This document shows positions 1 through 6,406 of a stretch of 10,261 nt of DNA, in pieces. The notes beneath the pieces are model-generated. The model saw nothing but the letters and a program-made list of their open reading frames with translations, was not told where the DNA came from and searched no databases. The stretch spans positions 1-10,261 of the forward strand of contig JAIXYF010000413.1 of NCBI GenBank assembly GCA_027490345.1, given 5' to 3'. The position numbers and the translations under genes are program-made. This DNA is from Novosphingobium sp. (GTDB lineage Bacteria; Pseudomonadota; Alphaproteobacteria; Sphingomonadales; Sphingomonadaceae). The stretch's first letter is position 1. Every line of letters starts with the position of its first letter.

Positions 1-865
1 CCGCCAGCGTGGTGGCAAACGGCGAATGCCCCGGCACGATCTGCGTCCACGGCACCACCGCCACGATGAGGCCGATCGCGAGCACATAGAAAATCACGAT
101 GCGCAGCGCGACCGAGACCGTCATCCGCGCGATCACTTTGGCCGGATCAGGCGATTCCGCCGCCGCAATCGTCGCAATTTCCGCCCCGCAGAGCGAGAAG
201 ATGGTGGAGGCGACGCCCGCAAACACCGGCCCCCAGCCATGTGGCGCAAAGCCGCCATGCGCAGTGAGATTGCCAATCGAAAAGCCCTGCGGCGCCGTGA
301 TGCCAAACACCCACAGGGCGCAGATCAGGCTGAACACGAGGATCGCGGCCACCTTGATCGAGGAGAACCAGAACTCGAACTCGCCGTAGCTGCGGGTGGA
401 CATGAGGTTCACCCCGGTCATCAGCGCGGTCAGGCCTGCGCCGATGGCCCATTCCGGCACGCCCGGCAGCCAGCCGCCGATGATCTTGGCCCCGGCAATC
501 GCCTCCACCGCCACCACCACGACCCAGAAATACCAGTAGAGCCAGCCCGAAAGGAACCCCGCCAGATGCCCCAGCCCCGCGCGCGCAAAGTCAGGAAAGC
601 TCTGCACGCCTTCCAGCAAGATGGCCATTTCCGCGATCATGCGCATGACGAGCAGGATGAGGAGGCCCGCGATCAGATAGGAAATGACTGCGGCAGGGCC
701 CGTGAGCGAAATCGTGGTGGACGAGCCGACAAACAGCCCCGCCCCGATGATCCCGCCAATCGCGATCATCGAAACGTGGCGCGGCAGCAGGGTGCGGCTC
801 AGCTCCACTGTACCAGACTGGTTTGGCCCCGTCTGACCTGCTTCTGCAATCCCCACTACGCCCAC
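1..865 (-). CDS. Amino acid permease, APC superfamily (C-terminus outside window)
   Basis: This is an inner-membrane secondary transporter that probably imports an amino acid or related amine with protons. The 288 visible residues carry the signature of the AAT branch of the APC superfamily: RHVSMIAIGGIIGAG at residues 29-43 at the start of helix 1, then GPAAVISY (57-64), MIAEMA (76-81), and GAEIATIAAAESPDP (227-241) in the helix 6 region. About seven hydrophobic segments are visible, and the C-terminal helices lie beyond base 1. I chose the GTG at 863-865 because AGGGG (minus strand, 872-876) sits 6 nt upstream. A second GTG at 854-856 is possible, and no ATG lies before the conserved domain. 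A TTGACA-type promoter lies just upstream. The gene is divergent from the RTX gene. The substrate cannot be assigned; transport of ACC or another substrate linked to acdS would be speculation. Confidence 0.9.
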   Translation of the reverse strand, partial: MGVVGIAEAGQTGPNQSGTVELSRTLLPRHVSMIAIGGIIGAGLFVGSSTTISLTGPAAVISYLIAGLLILLVMRMIAEMAILLEGVQSFPDFARAGLGHLAGFLSGWLYWYFWVVVVAVEAIAGAKIIGGWLPGVPEWAIGAGLTALMTGVNLMSTRSYGEFEFWFSSIKVAAILVFSLICALWVFGITAPQGFSIGNLTAHGGFAPHGWGPVFAGVASTIFSLCGAEIATIAAAESPDPAKVIARMTVSVALRIVIFYVLAIGLIVAVVPWTQIVPGHSPFATTLA

Positions 866-893
866 GCCAATCCCCTTTGCTCGACCCGCCCTA

Positions 894-921
894 GGGATAA
901 GCGGCGGCGCGAGCGTGTCAA
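894..921 (-). promoter_or_regulatory. Putative sigma-70 promoter of the permease gene
   Basis: On the minus strand a perfect -35 hexamer TTGACA (916-921) is followed after 16 bp by TATCCC (894-899), which matches only the first three bases of the -10 consensus. Transcription would start near 887, giving a leader of about 20 nt that contains the AGGGG ribosome binding site of the permease. The position fits the chosen GTG start well. The weak -10 means an activator may be needed. Confidence 0.45.
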
Positions 922-928
922 ATGCCGC

Positions 929-985
929 ATTGCCGGTTGCCGAGTTGAATATGCCTTTCGGTTCCTTGCATATCGCCCCGGCAAT
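929..985. repeat. Inverted repeat in the permease/RTX intergenic region
   Basis: ATTGCCGG (929-936) is matched by CCGGCAAT (978-985), a perfect 8-bp inverted repeat with 41 bp between the arms. The left arm lies just upstream of the permease -35 box, so the arms could be paired operator half-sites. An 8-bp match with this spacing can also arise by chance in GC-rich DNA. No gene is visible in the 866-1136 gap. Confidence 0.2.
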
Positions 986-1073
986 AGCCTGCCCTACTTT
1001 GCCTACCTTACCCCATGCATGCCCTGATCTTTCCAGTACCCGCCTAAGAAATCGCCGGCCCAAAACTCCCCAA

Positions 1074-1087
1074 ATTGCAGTTGCAAT
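1074..1087. promoter_or_regulatory. Palindrome ATTGCA-GT-TGCAAT upstream of the RTX gene
   Basis: The two 6-bp arms are perfect reverse complements separated by 2 bp. The right arm contains TTGCAA (1081-1086), which could act as a -35 box with TATATC (1102-1107) or TATCCA (1104-1109) as a poor -10, at spacings of 15 or 17 bp. A regulator bound here would cover the promoter of the RTX gene, whose start is about 50 bp downstream. The DNA between the palindrome and the gene is clearly AT-richer than the surroundings. The regulator is unknown and the promoter call is weak. Confidence 0.35.
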
Positions 1088-1136
1088 CGCTTATTTCTGC
1101 TTATATCCATATCCAATATTTACCATGGAGTGAGAC

Positions 1137-2069
1137 TTGGACTTCCTTACAAAGATCGGCAACATCACTGTCACGTCGGACATCCAGACCGAGCTTGCGG
1201 AAGGTTCAACTACAAGGGGAGTCGGGGGGCTGGGACGATCTATTACCGTCCATCTCGATGGCGGCCGGCCTTTTCCAGACACAGTCTGGGTCGCCATCGT
1301 GCCAAAGTCCGGAACCGCTTCCTATGATGATTTCTGGAACGTCCCGAACCTGCTCGACCCTGTCAGCGCACCGGCCGACTATTTCGACGTTATCCGGTCA
1401 AGCTGGGGCTGGGATGAGACTCTGCGATTCGTTCTGAATGCCGACAATGGCGCGGAAGGGGATGAGCAGTTCACCCTGGGCCTGTTTTTCAGCTTCACTG
1501 ATGCACGATACGGCACAAACGCCCTCTTCACGTACGAGTTCACGGTCAAGGACGATGACGGGACCGCCGGAACCGATACGCTTTTCGGCACCGCAGACCG
1601 GGATTTCCTGCGCGGCTTTGAAGGTAACGACACGCTGGTTGGCCGGGCCGGGATCGACCGTCTGGAAGGCGGCTCAGGGAAAGACAACCTGGCAGGCGGT
1701 TTGGGCAACGATACGCTTGTCGGCGGTGCAGGCGCGGATACCTTCATCTTCAACACAAAGCCGAACGCAAAACTCAATCGTGACGTTATCGCAGATTTCC
1801 AGCATTCCGGCGGCGACATCATTCAGCTCAAGCAGGCGATCTTCTCAGGCATCGCGCATACTGGCAGCCTCGATGAAGCCGCATTCCACAGCGCGCCCGG
1901 CGCCACCAGCGCACACAATAGCGATGACCGGATCATCTATGATACGACGACCGGGATCTTGTCTTATGACGTTGACGGCATCGGGGGCATGGCCGCCGTC
2001 CAGTTTGCCCGCATCTCGGGCTTCGCATCCCGGATTGTTGATCATACGGACATCTTCATCGTGGCCTGA
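1137..2069 (+). CDS. RTX calcium-binding protein, likely type I secreted
   Basis: This 310-aa protein is probably exported directly to the medium by a type I ABC secretion system. It has no N-terminal signal peptide. Residues about 20-141 resemble a Calx-beta domain (ADYFDV at 80-85, AEGDEQFTL at 106-114, ending FTVKDDD). Seven glycine-rich nonapeptides of the RTX type follow at 142-204, for example GFEGNDTLV, GGSGKDNLA and GGLGNDTLV, and should fold into a calcium-filled beta roll. After GGAGADTFIF (196-205) the rest resembles the serralysin C-terminal domain and ends in hydrophobic residues (DIFIVA), as type I signals do. No catalytic motif is visible, so an adhesin or surface role is as likely as an enzyme. 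The start is TTG, with GGAG 6 nt upstream; the ATG at 1125 is followed at once by GAG and TGA. Codons such as AGG, GGA, ACA, CGA and TCA are more common than in the neighbours, suggesting acquisition. No transporter genes are present here. Confidence 0.85.
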   Translation: MDFLTKIGNITVTSDIQTELAEGSTTRGVGGLGRSITVHLDGGRPFPDTVWVAIVPKSGTASYDDFWNVPNLLDPVSAPADYFDVIRSSWGWDETLRFVLNADNGAEGDEQFTLGLFFSFTDARYGTNALFTYEFTVKDDDGTAGTDTLFGTADRDFLRGFEGNDTLVGRAGIDRLEGGSGKDNLAGGLGNDTLVGGAGADTFIFNTKPNAKLNRDVIADFQHSGGDIIQLKQAIFSGIAHTGSLDEAAFHSAPGATSAHNSDDRIIYDTTTGILSYDVDGIGGMAAVQFARISGFASRIVDHTDIFIVA

Positions 2070-2072
2070 TGT

Positions 2073-2098
2073 GTGGAGGCAAGCGCACCTGCCTCCAC
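2073..2098. terminator. Hairpin between convergent RTX and acdR genes
   Basis: GTGGAGGCA (2073-2081) pairs perfectly with TGCCTCCAC (2090-2098) around an 8-nt loop. It begins 3 bp after the RTX stop codon and ends 9 bp before the acdR stop codon, where a two-way terminator is expected between convergent genes. Neither strand has a run of T after the stem, so it is not a textbook intrinsic terminator; it may act with other factors or protect the 3' ends of the mRNAs. Confidence 0.55.
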
Positions 2099-2107
2099 GC
2101 CCCCGCT

Positions 2108-2581
2108 TCAAAATCCCAGCGGCGCGTTTTCCTTCACTTCCTTCATCACGAAGAACGTCCGCGTCTGCCGCACGCCCGGCAGGGTCAGCAGCCGCTGGCC
2201 GTGGAGCACGTTGAAATCGGCAATATCGCGCACGCGGATCTTGAGCAGATAGTCGAAATCGCCCGCGACCAGATTGCAATCGAGCACTTCCTTCATGCCC
2301 ATCACCGCACCTTCGAATGCGGCAAAGCTTTCCGGGGTGGACCGGTCCAGCACCACGCCGACCATGACCAGCGTGCCGAGGCCCACCACACAGGGAGCGA
2401 CCGCGCCCCGAAAGCCGGTGATCGCGCCCGCTTCCACCAGCCGCGCCACGCGCCGGTGGCAGGTGGCCGGGCTGATGTTGGCGGCCTCGGCCAGTTCCGC
2501 GTTGGAGCGCCGCCCATCCGCCTGCAGCAGCCGCAGCAAGTTGCGGTCGATCCGGTCCAGCTCGATGGAAGGTTCTTTCAT
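2108..2581 (-). CDS. acdR: Lrp/AsnC-family regulator, probable AcdR
   Basis: This 157-aa protein has the standard size and layout of Lrp/AsnC regulators. Residues 8-55 form a winged helix-turn-helix beginning LDRIDRNLLRLLQ, with the recognition helix near SPATCHRRVARL (37-48). Residues about 68-148 form the RAM effector-binding domain, with the turn AGDFDYLLKIRV (106-117). Its divergent position next to the ACC deaminase gene matches the known acdR-acdS arrangement of Pseudomonas and rhizobia, where AcdR senses the amino acid state and activates acdS. That role is inferred here from family and position. The only in-frame ATG is at 2579-2581; the next upstream stop in frame lies shortly before it. 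No Shine-Dalgarno sequence precedes the ATG, and a GATAAT box lies 10 nt upstream, so the mRNA may be leaderless. The gene converges on the RTX gene. Confidence 0.88.
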   Translation of the reverse strand: MKEPSIELDRIDRNLLRLLQADGRRSNAELAEAANISPATCHRRVARLVEAGAITGFRGAVAPCVVGLGTLVMVGVVLDRSTPESFAAFEGAVMGMKEVLDCNLVAGDFDYLLKIRVRDIADFNVLHGQRLLTLPGVRQTRTFFVMKEVKENAPLGF

Positions 2582-2591
2582 ATATATAGCT

Positions 2592-2606
2592 ATTATCGGA
2601 CATAAT
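2592..2606. promoter_or_regulatory. Candidate Lrp-type operator and acdR -10 region
   Basis: ATTAT-CGGAC-ATAAT is a perfect inverted repeat of 15 bp in total, the length expected of an Lrp/AsnC binding site, in the AT-rich gap between acdR and acdS. On the minus strand its end forms GATAAT, a good -10 hexamer placed 10 nt before the acdR ATG, so binding would block acdR transcription and give autoregulation. No good -35 is visible at the right distance for acdR. For acdS, TTGCAA (2658-2663) with TCAATT (2681-2686) at 17-bp spacing is a weak candidate promoter, consistent with a gene that needs activation. Confidence 0.4.
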
Positions 2607-2725
2607 GACTTTTAAAAAGCCAAATGATCCTGAAATTTGCGAATACAGCCCCCAAGATTGCAAGCACCTTCCACGCGCTTTCAATTAGCTTGCGCTGCGA
2701 ATCACACCCCTGCCCAGGAGCCACC

Positions 2726-3745
2726 ATGTCCCTGCTCGCACCGTTCGAACGCTACCCGCTCACCTATGGCCCTACCCCCATCGAGCGCCTGCCCCGGCTC
2801 AGCGAAGCGCTGGGCGGCAAGGTCGAGATCTGGGCCAAGCGCGATGATTGCAACTCGGGCCTCGCGTTCGGCGGCAACAAGCTGCGCAAGCTCGAATACA
2901 TCGTGCCCGATGCCATTGTCTCGGGCGCGGACACGCTGGTTTCCATCGGCGGCGTGCAATCCAACCACACCCGCATGGTCGCCGCCACTGCCGCCAAGCT
3001 CGGCATGAAATGCGTTGTCGTGCAGGAAAAGTGGGTGCCGCATTATGATGCCGTCTACGACCGCGTGGGCAATATCCTGCTGACCCGCCTGATGGGCGCA
3101 GACAGCCGACTGGTGGAAGACGGGTTCGATATCGGCATCCGGCAGAGCTGGGAAGACGCGATCGAAAGCGTCAAGGCCGCAGGCGGCAAGCCTTATGCCA
3201 TCCCCGCCGGGGCCTCAGTCCACAAGCTCGGCGCGCTCGGCTATGTCGGCTTTGCGGAGGAAGTGGCGAGCCAAGAAGAGCAGCTCGGCTTCAAGTTCGA
3301 TTACATCGTCGTCTGCGTCGTAACCGGCTCCACGCAGGGCGGGATGATCGTGGGCTTTGCAGCGCAGGACCGCGCTCACACCGTGATCGGCATCGATGCC
3401 TCCGGCACGCTGGAGCAGACCCGCGATCAGGTCCGCTCCATCGTCGACAACACCGCCGAGCTCGTGAAACTTGGCCGCAAGGTGCGTGAAGACGAGATCG
3501 TGATCAACCCGGACTACGCCTATCCCGCCTATGGCGTTCCGTCCGATGAAACCAACGACGCGATCCGCCTCGCCGCGCGCACCGAAGCGATGATCACCGA
3601 TCCGGTCTACGAGGGCAAATCGATGCAGGGCATGATCGACCTCACGCGCAAGGGCTTCTTTCCCGAAGGCAGCCGTGTGCTCTACGCCCACCTGGGCGGC
3701 GCGCCCGCGATCAACGGCTACAGCTATTATTACAAGGACGGCTGA
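2726..3745 (+). CDS. acdS: 1-aminocyclopropane-1-carboxylate deaminase
   Basis: AcdS is a cytoplasmic PLP enzyme that opens the ring of ACC, the precursor of plant ethylene, to give 2-oxobutanoate and ammonia. Plant-associated bacteria use it as a nitrogen source and it lowers plant ethylene. The 339-aa length matches the family (about 338). The PLP lysine is K52 in GGNKLRK, S79 lies in GGVQSNH, W103 follows EK, and the phosphate-binding loop is GSTQGG (201-206). Y295 and E296 in DPVYEGKSM and L323 in AHLGGAPA correspond to the Tyr294, Glu295 and Leu322 of the Pseudomonas enzyme. Glu and Leu at these sites separate true ACC deaminase from the related D-cysteine desulfhydrase, which has Ser and Thr. 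I chose the ATG at 2726 because AGGAG (2716-2720) precedes it by 5 nt and the N-terminus then fits the family. An in-frame ATG at 2624 would add 34 unrelated residues. It is divergent from acdR, its probable activator. Confidence 0.96.
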   Translation: MSLLAPFERYPLTYGPTPIERLPRLSEALGGKVEIWAKRDDCNSGLAFGGNKLRKLEYIVPDAIVSGADTLVSIGGVQSNHTRMVAATAAKLGMKCVVVQEKWVPHYDAVYDRVGNILLTRLMGADSRLVEDGFDIGIRQSWEDAIESVKAAGGKPYAIPAGASVHKLGALGYVGFAEEVASQEEQLGFKFDYIVVCVVTGSTQGGMIVGFAAQDRAHTVIGIDASGTLEQTRDQVRSIVDNTAELVKLGRKVREDEIVINPDYAYPAYGVPSDETNDAIRLAARTEAMITDPVYEGKSMQGMIDLTRKGFFPEGSRVLYAHLGGAPAINGYSYYYKDG

Positions 3746-3798
3746 TGCCCCGCGCCGTGCACAACTGATCGTTAACGCCGCATCGGCTAAACTTGGGC

Positions 3799-4533
3799 AT
3801 GGCCTGGAGCAGCCCATCCCATCCAGCCCGTCTGATCGTGGCAGGAATCCTCGTCGTCGGCTTGTCCATCGGCGTTTCGATGGCGATCACACACGCGCTG
3901 TTCCAGATCGGCGGCACGATTTATTACCACGATGCGATGCTCGCTGCCTTCGCCATCCCCGCGCTCGTCGCTCCGCCCTCGTTTCTCTATTATGCTTGGT
4001 CCGCGCGGCGGATGGCGCAGCTCAACGCGCAGCTTGACCGGCTCGCGCGGCAAGACCCGCTGACCGGGCTGAGCAATCGCCGCGCCTTTGTCGAACAGGC
4101 CACCGCCCGGCTGGGAAACGACAGGGCGCATATGCTGGCGATGGTCGATCTCGATCACTTCAAGCACATCAACGACAGCCTCGGCCATGCCGGCGGCGAC
4201 CTTGCGCTGCAGCACGCCGCCGCCGTGATCACGGCTGCCGCGCCCGCCGATGCGCTGGTGGCGCGGCTTGGCGGCGAAGAGTTCGGCCTGCTGTTTGTGC
4301 TGGACCCGGGCGAAAACGCACGCGCTGCCGGTGAAGCCATGGTCGAGACGATCCGCGGGCGGCTGGAAGCGCTGCCGCTGATCACCCCGGCTGGGCTGAC
4401 ACGGATGACCGCCAGCTTCGGCGTTGCCATATCGCGCGCGGACGAAAGTCTTGATCACTTGCTGTGCCGCGCAGACAACGCGCTCTATGCCGCCAAGCAC
4501 GCAGGCCGCAACCGGCTCGCTGTCGCCGGGTAA
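3799..4533 (+). CDS. Membrane-bound diguanylate cyclase (GGDEF domain)
   Basis: This 244-aa protein should make cyclic di-GMP from two GTP and so favour attachment over motility. Two hydrophobic helices at about residues 12-35 and 45-67, with a short loop between them, anchor it in the inner membrane. A short linker (68-84) leads into a GGDEF domain starting at DPLTGLSNRRAF. The metal-binding DLDHFKHINDSLGH lies at 117-130, and the active-site motif is GGEEF (158-162), a catalytically competent form. The product-binding inhibitory site RxxD is absent: the expected Arg and Asp positions are Pro and Ala in APADALVARLGGEEF. No separate sensor domain is present beyond the small membrane part. The ATG at 3799 is the simplest start; a TTG at 3793 adds two residues, and neither has a strong ribosome binding site. 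It begins 53 bp after acdS on the same strand and may be co-transcribed. It converges on the TPR gene with only 6 bp between stops. Confidence 0.87.
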   Translation: MAWSSPSHPARLIVAGILVVGLSIGVSMAITHALFQIGGTIYYHDAMLAAFAIPALVAPPSFLYYAWSARRMAQLNAQLDRLARQDPLTGLSNRRAFVEQATARLGNDRAHMLAMVDLDHFKHINDSLGHAGGDLALQHAAAVITAAAPADALVARLGGEEFGLLFVLDPGENARAAGEAMVETIRGRLEALPLITPAGLTRMTASFGVAISRADESLDHLLCRADNALYAAKHAGRNRLAVAG

Positions 4534-4539
4534 TCTGCC

Positions 4540-6324
4540 CTAAAGCCGGTCCAGCCGCAGCAGCCGCCGGTCGCCCAGCCACGCCCGGTCCAGCGCCGCC
4601 TGTGCTGCGCGCGCTTCCAGCTTGTGCCCCAGCGCAGCCTCGCTTTGTGCCAGCCCCCACAGCGCCCAGCCATTACCCGGCGCGACCAGCAGCGCCTGCT
4701 GGAAAGCCTCGCGCGCTTCCGCCGCCTTGCCGCCCGCCAGCAGCGCCGCGCCCAGCGATTGGCCCACCGGGTAATACCAGAAGGGCGGCTCCTGATAGGG
4801 GATGGTCCCCTCGATCACCTGCGCCTTGCGATAATGCTCCGCCGCCCCGGCATAGTCTGCCCGCGCAAAAGCCATGCGCCCGCGCATCACGTGCTGCGCC
4901 AGATGGATGAGATCCGCTCCCGGCACGCCTTGCGCTTCCAGCGCGGTGATCCCGGGATCGGCGGCCATGCGCTCCATCGCCGCCAGTTCCGCAGCCAGCG
5001 CGGCAGGCCGGTTCAGCCGGGCAAAGGCCACTCCGCGCGCATAGTGCCACATCGCCCGCACATAGGGGAGGCGCGCATCGGGCCGGGGCAGCGCCAGTAT
5101 CTGCGCCGGGCTGCCGCCTTGCGCAAAGGCGAACGAAGGCGCGGCCACCACCGCCTGCACCCAGCCCAGTTCCACCGCCTTGCTTTCAGGGATGATGCGC
5201 AGAAGCTTGCGCGCCTGTGCCACCGCCAGCCCCAGATCGCCCGCCTGCTGGGCCGATGCCACGATGAAGTGGACGTTGTGCGGATAATAGCCATAGCGGT
5301 AGAGCCCATCGTCCGGAACTCGCGCCAGATAGCCCTCATCCGCTTTCGCCGCCGCCACATTGGCGCGGATCGAATCCTTGTAGCGCCCGATCCGATAGAA
5401 GATGTGCCCGGGCATGTGCACCAGATGCCCCGCCTCCGGCATCGCGCCCAGCGCCAGCGCATCGGCCGCCTGTTCTGCCCGCGCCGGGCTGACGTGGTTT
5501 TCCATCAGATGAATATAGAGGTGCGCTGCCTGCTGGTGCCCGGGGTGCCGCGCCAGCACGCCCTCAATCAGCGACACTGCCTGATCGATCCGCACGCGCG
5601 GCTGGGCTCGGCCCGGCTGCCAATAGTTCCATGGGCTGGTATCCATGGCTGCTTCGGCGGCCAGCACTGCCAGATCATCATTGCCCGGCCTCAGCGCCGC
5701 CAGCCCCAGCATGGCATCGGCATAAGCCGCGTCCATCGCCGCCCGGTCCGCCTTGGGATCAGCGGAATAACGCGCCGCCAGCGCCCCGATCAGCGCCCGG
5801 TCAAGCGGCAGGGCATCGCCCGCCAGCGCCTGCGCCTTGGCCAGCGCCTGCAGCGTCGGCGCCAGCGCCTTGGCATCCATCGGCGCGTTGATGTTCGGCC
5901 CCTGCACCAGCGCCTCGCCCCAGAAGCACAACGCACACCCGGGCGCGAGCGCCTGCGCCTTGCGGAACGAGGCAACCGCCGCTGCGTGATTGAAGTTATA
6001 GGCCATGAGCAGGCCCTGATCGAACCACGGCCGCGCCGCTGCCGTCAGTCCGCCCGGCTCAAGTGCCGAACGCGGCACTCCGCCATACAGCGGGAACGTT
6101 CCCGGCACGACCGGCCCCATCAGCGCCGCCGCTTGCCGGAGCCGCTGCAGCAGCACCGGCGCATTCGCCCGTGCGTTTTGCGCGCAGGCCGCCGCTGCCA
6201 GCCGGGAAGGATCGAGCATGGCCAGCGCCGCCGCGTCTGATGGCGGCGCGCGGTGCAATGTGGTCGCAGCCGTGGCCGCGCCGCCTGCCAGCAGGGCCAG
6301 CCCCAGTAGCCTGTAAACGCCCAC
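4540..6324 (-). CDS. Exported TPR-repeat protein with histidine-rich motifs
   Basis: The function is unknown. From the chosen start the protein has 594 aa. The N-terminus GVYRLLGLALLAGGAATAA looks like a short signal peptide or membrane anchor, so it probably works in the periplasm. TPR-like helix pairs are visible at about residues 100-140 (FDQGLLMAYNF, then AAAVASFRKAQALAPG) and 488-575 (AGAAEHYRKAQ, then EAREAFQQALLVAPG). The middle holds striking motifs: CALCFWGEAL (130-139, a CxxC), GPNINAPM (142-149), MDTSPWNYW (227-235), HLYIHLMENH (268-277), GHLVHMPGHIFYR (299-311) and YYPHNVHF (346-353). I recall similar motifs in other bacterial TPR proteins of unknown function, but cannot confirm that here. 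I chose the GTG at 6322-6324 because a strong GGGGGAGG lies 5 nt upstream and the signal peptide starts right there; an ATG 15 nt further upstream overlaps that site. The gene lies 82 bp downstream of the 410-aa oxygenase gene and could share its transcript. Confidence 0.87.
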   Translation of the reverse strand: MGVYRLLGLALLAGGAATAATTLHRAPPSDAAALAMLDPSRLAAAACAQNARANAPVLLQRLRQAAALMGPVVPGTFPLYGGVPRSALEPGGLTAAARPWFDQGLLMAYNFNHAAAVASFRKAQALAPGCALCFWGEALVQGPNINAPMDAKALAPTLQALAKAQALAGDALPLDRALIGALAARYSADPKADRAAMDAAYADAMLGLAALRPGNDDLAVLAAEAAMDTSPWNYWQPGRAQPRVRIDQAVSLIEGVLARHPGHQQAAHLYIHLMENHVSPARAEQAADALALGAMPEAGHLVHMPGHIFYRIGRYKDSIRANVAAAKADEGYLARVPDDGLYRYGYYPHNVHFIVASAQQAGDLGLAVAQARKLLRIIPESKAVELGWVQAVVAAPSFAFAQGGSPAQILALPRPDARLPYVRAMWHYARGVAFARLNRPAALAAELAAMERMAADPGITALEAQGVPGADLIHLAQHVMRGRMAFARADYAGAAEHYRKAQVIEGTIPYQEPPFWYYPVGQSLGAALLAGGKAAEAREAFQQALLVAPGNGWALWGLAQSEAALGHKLEARAAQAALDRAWLGDRRLLRLDRL

Positions 6325-6367
6325 GGTATCCTCCCCCATGCCCCGAGGAAGTGAGCCTATGCCTGCC

Positions 6368-6397
6368 GGGGCTGCGGCGCAATCACGTCGCAGCCCC
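6368..6397 (-). terminator. Hairpin after the 410-aa oxygenase gene
   Basis: On the minus strand GGGGCTGCG (6389-6397) pairs with CGCAGCCCC (6368-6376); after one A-C mismatch two further G-C pairs close a 6-nt loop. It starts 9 nt after the TAA stop of the oxygenase gene and ends 43 nt before the TPR start. No T-run follows, so it may be a partial terminator or an mRNA-stabilising element that lowers expression of the TPR gene relative to the oxygenases. Confidence 0.45.
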
Positions 6398-6406
6398 ATG
6401 CAAAAA

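Noticed and set aside
26..1027. Open frame of 333 codons on the plus strand at the left edge
   Set aside because: The minus strand encodes an unmistakable permease that reads through the window edge; the plus frame is a charged shadow.
1564..1750. Tandem nucleotide repeats in the RTX gene as a CRISPR or satellite array
   Set aside because: The periodicity of 27 bp reflects the nine-residue RTX protein repeats; the DNA units are divergent and in frame.
1845..2684. Minus-strand frame of 279 codons overlapping the RTX and acdR genes
   Set aside because: It is out of frame with acdR and antisense to the RTX C-terminus, with no domain-like sequence.
2638..2702. Direct repeat TGCGAAT (2638-2644 and 2696-2702) upstream of acdS as regulator half-sites
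   Set aside because: Seven bases repeated once 58 bp apart is within chance expectation, and there is no symmetry or phasing argument.
2624..2725. Upstream ATG extending acdS by 34 residues
   Set aside because: No ribosome site precedes it, the extension matches no part of ACC deaminase, and the 339-aa form fits the family and has AGGAG upstream.
4511..4550. ACCGGCT...AGCCGGT inverted repeat at the cyclase/TPR junction as a terminator
   Set aside because: The arms are only 7 bp, 26 nt apart and partly inside both coding regions, with no T-run.
4624..6240. Open frame of 538 codons on the plus strand opposite the TPR gene
   Set aside because: Composition is Arg/Gln/His-rich low-information sequence typical of an antisense shadow; the minus strand has a signal peptide, ribosome site and TPR motifs.
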